Assembly: GCA_023362775.1 (NCBI GenBank)
Contig: JALMGJ010000018.1
Location: 20,999,105 to 21,063,104 of the forward strand
DNA length: 64,000 bases
Origin: Charina bottae
Taxonomy: Eukaryota > Chordata > Lepidosauria > Squamata > Charinaidae
Reading direction: 5' to 3'
Positions 60,376 through 64,000 of this stretch are shown here, piece after piece. Each line of letters begins with the position of its first letter. Within the stretch, counting starts at the first letter, position 1. The notes below the pieces were generated by a model. The model did no database searches and was not told the origin of the DNA. It saw only the letters and a program-made list of their open reading frames with translations. A program made the position numbers and the translations under genes.

Positions 60376-60714
60376 GGGGCGTGGTGGCTCAGCGGGTAAG
60401 ACGCCAGGCTTGTCGACTCGAAGATTGCAACTTCGGAGGTTCGAATTCCTAGCCCTGCGTGCGGAGCGAGCTCCCGCACCAGCCCCAGCTCTTGCCAACC
60501 TAGCAATTCGAAAGCATGCAAATGCAAGTAGATGAGTAGGTACCACTTTGGTGGGTAGGTAACAGCGTTCCGCGCGCGTCATGCCGGCCACATGACCGCG
60601 GAAGCGTCTTCGGACAGCGCTGGCTCCTTGGCTAACAAACGGAGATGAGCACCGGCCCCTAGAGTCGGACATGACTGCACAAATGTGCGGGGGGAAACTT
60701 TACCTTTTTTTTTA
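60376..60714 (+). mobile_element. tRNA-derived SINE (Sauria-like), full length
   Basis: GGGGCGTGGTGGCTCAGCGG head (A box), B-box-like GGTTCGAATTCC, full body and 3' end GAGTCGGACATGACTGCAC with a TTTACC/T-rich tail. The target duplication CTAATTTACCTTT(T)GT flanks it (60359-60374 and 60715-60729), a sign of LINE-driven insertion. Confidence 0.9.
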
Positions 60715-61085
60715 CTAATTTACCTTTTGTATTTTGATTATTGGCTGTAACCTCTTGGAAGTATCACACAAGTATACAAAGAACTGTGCACGCACACGCG
60801 GTTAGTTTCCATATTGTGCAACAACAGGGTCTTTAAGCCAGGGTTATTGATTAAGCCATTGTTTATTCCGAGACAAATGTTGGCAGCGCTAACCCTAAAA
60901 CCAGCTCAGGATAACAAGGTGGAAAGTTACTGGTCACTGGTGGGCAAGATCCTTGGTTGATTTTACTGCACAAGGACATATACCTTTACTTCACTATCTA
61001 AGCCATTTTGTTTCTCTGTCACCTCATCTCCCAAAAACCCTAATTCTACTTTTTCCTATCATCCATCAATCCATCCATCATCTCT

Positions 61086-61128
61086 ACCTACCTACCTACC
61101 TACCTACCTACCTACCTACCTACCTACC
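61086..61128. repeat. (CCTA)n microsatellite
   Basis: About eleven CTAC units, followed by a few CCAT-type units. Confidence 0.95.
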
Positions 61129-61145
61129 AACCATCCATCTATGAA

Positions 61146-61211
61146 GCTGGCTGGGGAATTCTGGGAGTTGAAGTCCACACATCTTAAAGTTGCTGAGGTT
61201 GGGAAACACTG
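61146..61211 (+). mobile_element. hAT-like MITE, right arm only
   Basis: GCTGGCTGGGGAATTCTGGG ... TGAGGTTGGGAAACACTG. The left side meets the CCTA/CCAT microsatellite, which may have replaced the left arm. No duplication visible. Confidence 0.7.
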
Positions 61212-61219
61212 TTTTAGGC

Positions 61220-61899
61220 AGTGTGCTTTACTTCCATAGATCACCAGGAGGCAGGATTGGTTCTGCCCTATATTGGGGCCCATCAGATCTGAACAGCCAC
61301 ATGTTTGGGGGGTTTCAAACCCTCTACTGGGGATTGAATTCATGGGGGTGAGCTTGTAGTGCATTTCGCCCCCTCTTCCCTCCCCAGCCCCGTTCCTTGT
61401 GCATATCTCGGAAGGCAGGTGCTGGTCTGAACGCCTTTCCTCTTCACAAAAATGGCCCTTCTTGGCCAGGCAAAACATTGCAAGGGTTTGGGGGGGTGTA
61501 AAGCCAACTGGAAAAGCCGATACGCTGTATTTTGGGTTTAGCGGTTGGTTCTGCAGTGGCGGAGAGATTTTGGGGGTGGGGAAGTTGATGGTTAGGACAG
61601 AAAGAGCACCCCTGACCTTGGGGCCACCCTGAGGGCATCAAGAGGGGGAGAGACCTGGGAGCTCTCAGCCTTCAGCCCAGGAAAAGAGGGTCTTCCCCGG
61701 GGGGGGGGGCTTTCACTGGGAACCGGCGTTAATGGAGGAGCAGGAACCTGTCATCAGCGGGGAGACCCCCCTCCCCCGCAGGCGCAATTGTTGATTAAAG
61801 GACAGGGCGGGTGCGGGACTCTCGCCTTTCATCCCTGCTTGAACGCTCCCCGGAAGGCAGGTTTCTGCACCCCTTCTAGATCCAGCAGAGTTCCTCTGC
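61220..61899. other. Proximal upstream sequence of HS6ST2
   Basis: About 0.7 kb between the last MITE and the CpG island, with G-rich runs (61480-61500, 61699-61709). No TATA box or exon was recognised. Confidence 0.5.
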
Positions 61900-62424
61900 G
61901 GGGTTCACAACGGAACCTCCACGTGCAGGGGTACTCTATCCTTCCTGGCCACGCCGACGCCGCGTCCCGCCGGAGCCACTGCCCAGCCACCGCGGCCCCC
62001 TCGGTTTCGCGGCTCCATTCCCGGAGCCCCTCGCTCGGGGGCGGCTGCCAGACGCTCCTCCGGAACGACCCGACCCTTCCCTTCCACCGCCAAAGGAACT
62101 GAACTGGGCCGAGGGGCCGGCGGGCGGGGGCGCGCCTGGCCGGGAGGGCCGGCAGGCTGGGGGCAGCGGGGCAAGGCGGACGCTCCCCCGCTCCGCGGCA
62201 TCTCGGGGCGAAGGCGAGCGCGCCCGGGGACGGAGTCCCGGGAGTCTTCCCGGCTGCGGGCTCGGCCGGCTCGCTCCGGAGCGCAGGCGAGGAGGAGCGC
62301 GCTCGGGAGGACAAAGGCTTCGGCGGAGAGGCCGGTCCTGGGCGGGGTCTGGCCGTCGAGGGCGGGCCGGGGGCGGGCGCTGGAGCCGCAGCGGGCGGGC
62401 CGAGCGGCTGAGTCGTCGCGGGAA

Positions 62425-62456
<32 letters not shown>
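62425..62456 (+). repeat. GGC/GCG trinucleotide repeat in the leader
   Basis: About ten uninterrupted GCG units in the GC-rich block upstream of the HS6ST2 start. A second run of about seven units lies at 62561-62581 inside uORF 1. Both are likely length-polymorphic. Confidence 0.85.
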
Positions 62457-62551
62457 TGGGCTCGCCTTGGGCCGCGCTCCTTCGCCCGCGCGCTCCGGCC
62501 AGGCGCCGCGAGGCTGCTCCCCCGCCGCGCAGCGGGGCCTGCCCGGGCGGC

Positions 62552-62617
62552 ATGGAGCCGGCGGCGGCGGCGGCGGCGGCGCTGCTGGAAAGAGGCGGCG
62601 GCGGCGCCGGGCGGTGA
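62552..62617 (+). promoter_or_regulatory. Upstream ORF 1 in the HS6ST2 leader (21 codons)
   Basis: An ATG at 62552 opens a 21-codon frame (Met-Glu-Pro, a run of Ala, then Gly/Arg-rich) that stops at TGA 62615-62617, 35 bases before the HS6ST2 start. It contains a GCG repeat. If the transcript starts upstream, this uORF could lower initiation at the main start. Translation is inferred only. Confidence 0.5.
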
Positions 62618-62635
62618 CCGGGCCGGCCGGCGGCG

Positions 62636-62692
62636 ATGCGCCCGCCCTGGCCATGGAGGAGCGCTGGCACCGCGTGCTGGTGGCGCTGGTGA
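62636..62692 (+). promoter_or_regulatory. Upstream ORF 2, overlapping the HS6ST2 start
   Basis: An ATG at 62636 (G at -3, C at +4) opens an 18-codon frame in a different phase. It reads across the HS6ST2 ATG and stops at TGA 62690-62692. An overlapping uORF is expected to repress the main frame more strongly than a terminated one. Function is inferred. Confidence 0.45.
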
Positions 62693-63188
62693 TGCTGCTG
62701 CTCTTCGGCGGGCTGGTGCTGCAGTACGTGTGCCCGGGCAGCCAGTGCCAGCTGCGGCAGCGCCTGGCCGGCGGGGCCGCCTCGCCCCCGGCGCGGGCGG
62801 GCGCGGGCGGCGCGGACCCGTACCGGGCCGAGGACGAGAGCCCCGCGCGCTTCGTGCCGCGCCTGAACTTCTCGGCCGCCGACCTGCTGCGCCGCGTGGA
62901 CTTCCGCATCGCGGGCGACGACCTGATCGTCTTCCTGCACATCCAGAAGACGGGCGGGACCACCTTCGGGCGGCACCTGGTGCGCAACATCCAGCTGGAG
63001 CAGCCCTGCGAGTGCAAGGCGGGCCAGAAGAAGTGCACCTGCCTGCGGCCGGGCAAGCGCGAGACCTGGCTCTTCTCGCGCTTCTCCACCGGCTGGAGCT
63101 GCGGGCTGCACGCCGACTGGACCGAGCTGACCAACTGCGTGCCGGCCGTGGTGGACAGCCGGAAGGACGCGCGCCTGCGGCCCTCCAG
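62653..63188 (+). CDS. HS6ST2: Heparan-sulfate 6-O-sulfotransferase 2, first coding exon (partial gene)
   Basis: The exon encodes 178 full codons plus two bases of an Arg codon. HS6ST enzymes are Golgi type II membrane proteins that move sulfate from PAPS to the 6-O position of glucosamine in heparan sulfate. Visible parts: a short cytosolic tail; a membrane anchor at about residues 8-25; a short Ala/Gly/Pro-rich stem (about 33-55); an N-glycosylation sequon NFS at 72-74; the 5'-phosphosulfate loop HIQKTGGTTFGR at 96-107; a Cys-rich stretch (CECKAGQKKCTC, 119-130); and SRFSTGWSCGLHADW (142-156). Paralogue choice: LQYVCPG after the anchor, DPYRAEDES, FLHIQKTGGTTFGRHLVRNI and the ending RKDARLRPSR fit HS6ST2 as I remember it better than HS6ST1 or HS6ST3. 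The start ATG is in good context (G at -3, G at +4) and matches the short human form. No in-frame ATG lies upstream. The remaining sulfotransferase domain is in later exons outside the window. Confidence 0.95.
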
Positions 63189-63194
63189 GTAGCC
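63187..63194 (+). other. HS6ST2: Splice donor of HS6ST2 coding exon 1
   Basis: The exon ends ...CCCTCCAG and the intron begins GTAGCC, splitting an Arg codon after its second base. Reading on without splicing gives AGG then TAG, so intron retention would stop the protein at once after 179 residues. Position +5 is C rather than the preferred G, so the donor is slightly weak. The acceptor is outside the window. Confidence 0.85.
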
Positions 63195-64000
63195 GGCCCG
63201 CGGGCGAGGGGCGTCCCGAGGCGGGGAGGGAGGGTCTCGTAGGGTTGTACCCCCCCCCCGGCCCTTAGCTGCATCCCCCTGCAGGCGGAGCCCCCCCCCC
63301 CGCCTCGCGCTGGGCCCGGCCGCCCGCAGCTGGAGAGAGGAGCGAGCCGAGCCTTGCAAGCCTTCGCGGCTGTCCTGCTCGTCCCGTAAAGCTAATATTG
63401 TTACCCAACCGCCCCCCCCTCCAAAAAAGTATTGCACCAAACCTCCAAACTCTCGACTCAGGCCGTGTTTCAGGGGGCCCTTGCAGACCTCACCGCCCCG
63501 CGGTTCGGCTTAGGCTTTTTCGGTGGGCTTCGTTTGAAAGTTTGTGGGTGGTTTTCCATTGATTGCATGGGTCTCGTTTTGCAGCCTCGAGGGAGGGTGC
63601 GGAGTTGGCAGCGCAGAAGGGAATCTTAACCACAACAGTATCTAGTAGTTGGAGTATTTCGTAGGGCAGCTCCTGCCTTTGATTTGTCAGGGAAAACCGC
63701 AGCAAAGTTCTTCCTTTTGCCAGGCCTCAGGCAATAGCAGAGTTCATGCTAATTAAGAGAGCCCTTTCTGTCTCCGAAGCTGCTGGGGGGGGGGGGGGGG
63801 CTTTCTCGTTGCACAGGCAAAGCAGCCTAGTAGTAGAAAAGAGCAATTTCTACCCGTTAAGCTTTGTTCCCGCTGAGTGACTCCAGTCTTGGAAGGCTGG
63901 CGGCAGAAACGTCTGTGCATGCCTCCCAATAATTTAATTTTATGCCTGTTTGTTCTTTGCCCGCCTTAGAGTTGGCACCTGGCTGGACGCATCCTTGTGG
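63189..64000 (+). other. HS6ST2: 5' part of HS6ST2 intron 1
   Basis: The first ~200 bases are still GC-rich. Poly(C) runs occur near 63250 and 63290 and a 16-base G run at 63785-63800. No further exon is recognisable; the short ORFs here lack sulfotransferase motifs. Confidence 0.75.

Larger units (their letters stand above)
53898..61082. other. Intergenic sequence between listed repeats, 53.9-61.1 kb
   Basis: 54807-55827, 55955-56990, 57906-59250 and 59671-60358 carry no recognisable gene. 55200-55440 is a candidate conserved element. A 13- to 14-base T run lies near 58700. ORFs up to 185 codons on the minus strand (58634-59191) lack domains. Confidence 0.5.
61900..63400 (+). promoter_or_regulatory. 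HS6ST2: CpG island with probable HS6ST2 promoter and 5'UTR
   Basis: Base composition changes sharply from the mixed sequence before ~61.9 kb to a very GC-rich, CpG-dense block that covers the coding exon. GC-box-like motifs (GGGCGGGG and GGGCGGGC types) occur around 62110-62130, 62340-62380 and 62395. No TATA box is evident near the exon, as is usual for CpG-island promoters. The transcription start cannot be placed from sequence alone. Trinucleotide GGC/GCG runs lie at about 62425-62456 and 62561-62581. Confidence 0.75.

Noticed and set aside
1..61900. Exons of a neighbouring gene upstream of HS6ST2
   Set aside because: I looked for known protein motifs with flanking splice sites and recognised none. 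Short or non-coding exons cannot be excluded without transcript data.
62730..63242. 170-codon + strand ORF overlapping HS6ST2 in another frame
   Set aside because: Shadow of the real frame; low-complexity product. The HS6ST2 frame carries all family motifs.
61829..63440. Three long minus-strand ORFs (481, 511 and 391 codons) across the CpG island
   Set aside because: They are antisense to a clear HS6ST2 exon, in very GC-rich DNA where stops are rare. Their products are low-complexity Ala/Pro/Arg/Gly without domains, and all three frames are open at once.

Overview
The window is nuclear DNA from a vertebrate, most likely a squamate reptile (snake or lizard). It is about 62 kb of repeat-rich, non-coding 5' flank leading into a CpG island and the first coding exon of HS6ST2 (heparan-sulfate 6-O-sulfotransferase 2) on the + strand at 62653-63188, followed by the start of intron 1. 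The squamate call rests on the repeats: two C-terminal Bov-B (RTE) LINE fragments, three tRNA-derived SINEs resembling Sauria SINEs whose 3' ends match the Bov-B tail, a Penelope-like element fragment with a GIY-YIG endonuclease, a minus-strand CR1 fragment, and many short palindromic hAT-type elements. The species cannot be named from this sequence.

Layout. From 1 to about 61.9 kb no convincing protein-coding exon of a host gene is visible. The space holds at least 16 copies of one palindromic hAT-like MITE (ends CAGTGTTTCTCAACC, many with 8-bp target duplications), five members of other hAT-like families (19960, 27681, 46166, 51711, 52117), three TA-flanked Tc1/mariner-like non-autonomous elements (2515, 8710, 18830), candidate MITEs of two further families, six copies of an LTR-like repeat, seven LINE 3' ends of one squamate family, a CORE/MIR-like SINE with a five-fold internal 100-bp expansion (42440-43075), a Penelope fragment split by a nested MITE (40435-41400), microsatellites and unusually many long poly(C)/poly(G) runs. 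Stretches without recognisable repeats at roughly 20.7, 23.3, 33.6, 36.6, 46.7 and 55.3 kb look like possible conserved non-coding elements, but this cannot be tested without an alignment.

From about 61.9 to 63.4 kb the composition switches to a CpG island holding the probable HS6ST2 promoter and 5'UTR, two short upstream ORFs, and the exon coding for the transmembrane anchor, stem and PAPS-binding part of the Golgi enzyme. The exon ends at a GT donor at 63189. The rest of the gene lies beyond the window.

I found no evidence of a new multi-gene system. The observations most worth checking are repeat-structural: half-size hAT MITEs that keep target duplications, a MITE flanked by an inverted rather than direct target sequence, an inverted duplicate piece of the Penelope element, two tandem arrays grown inside mobile elements, and a perfect 22-bp hairpin.
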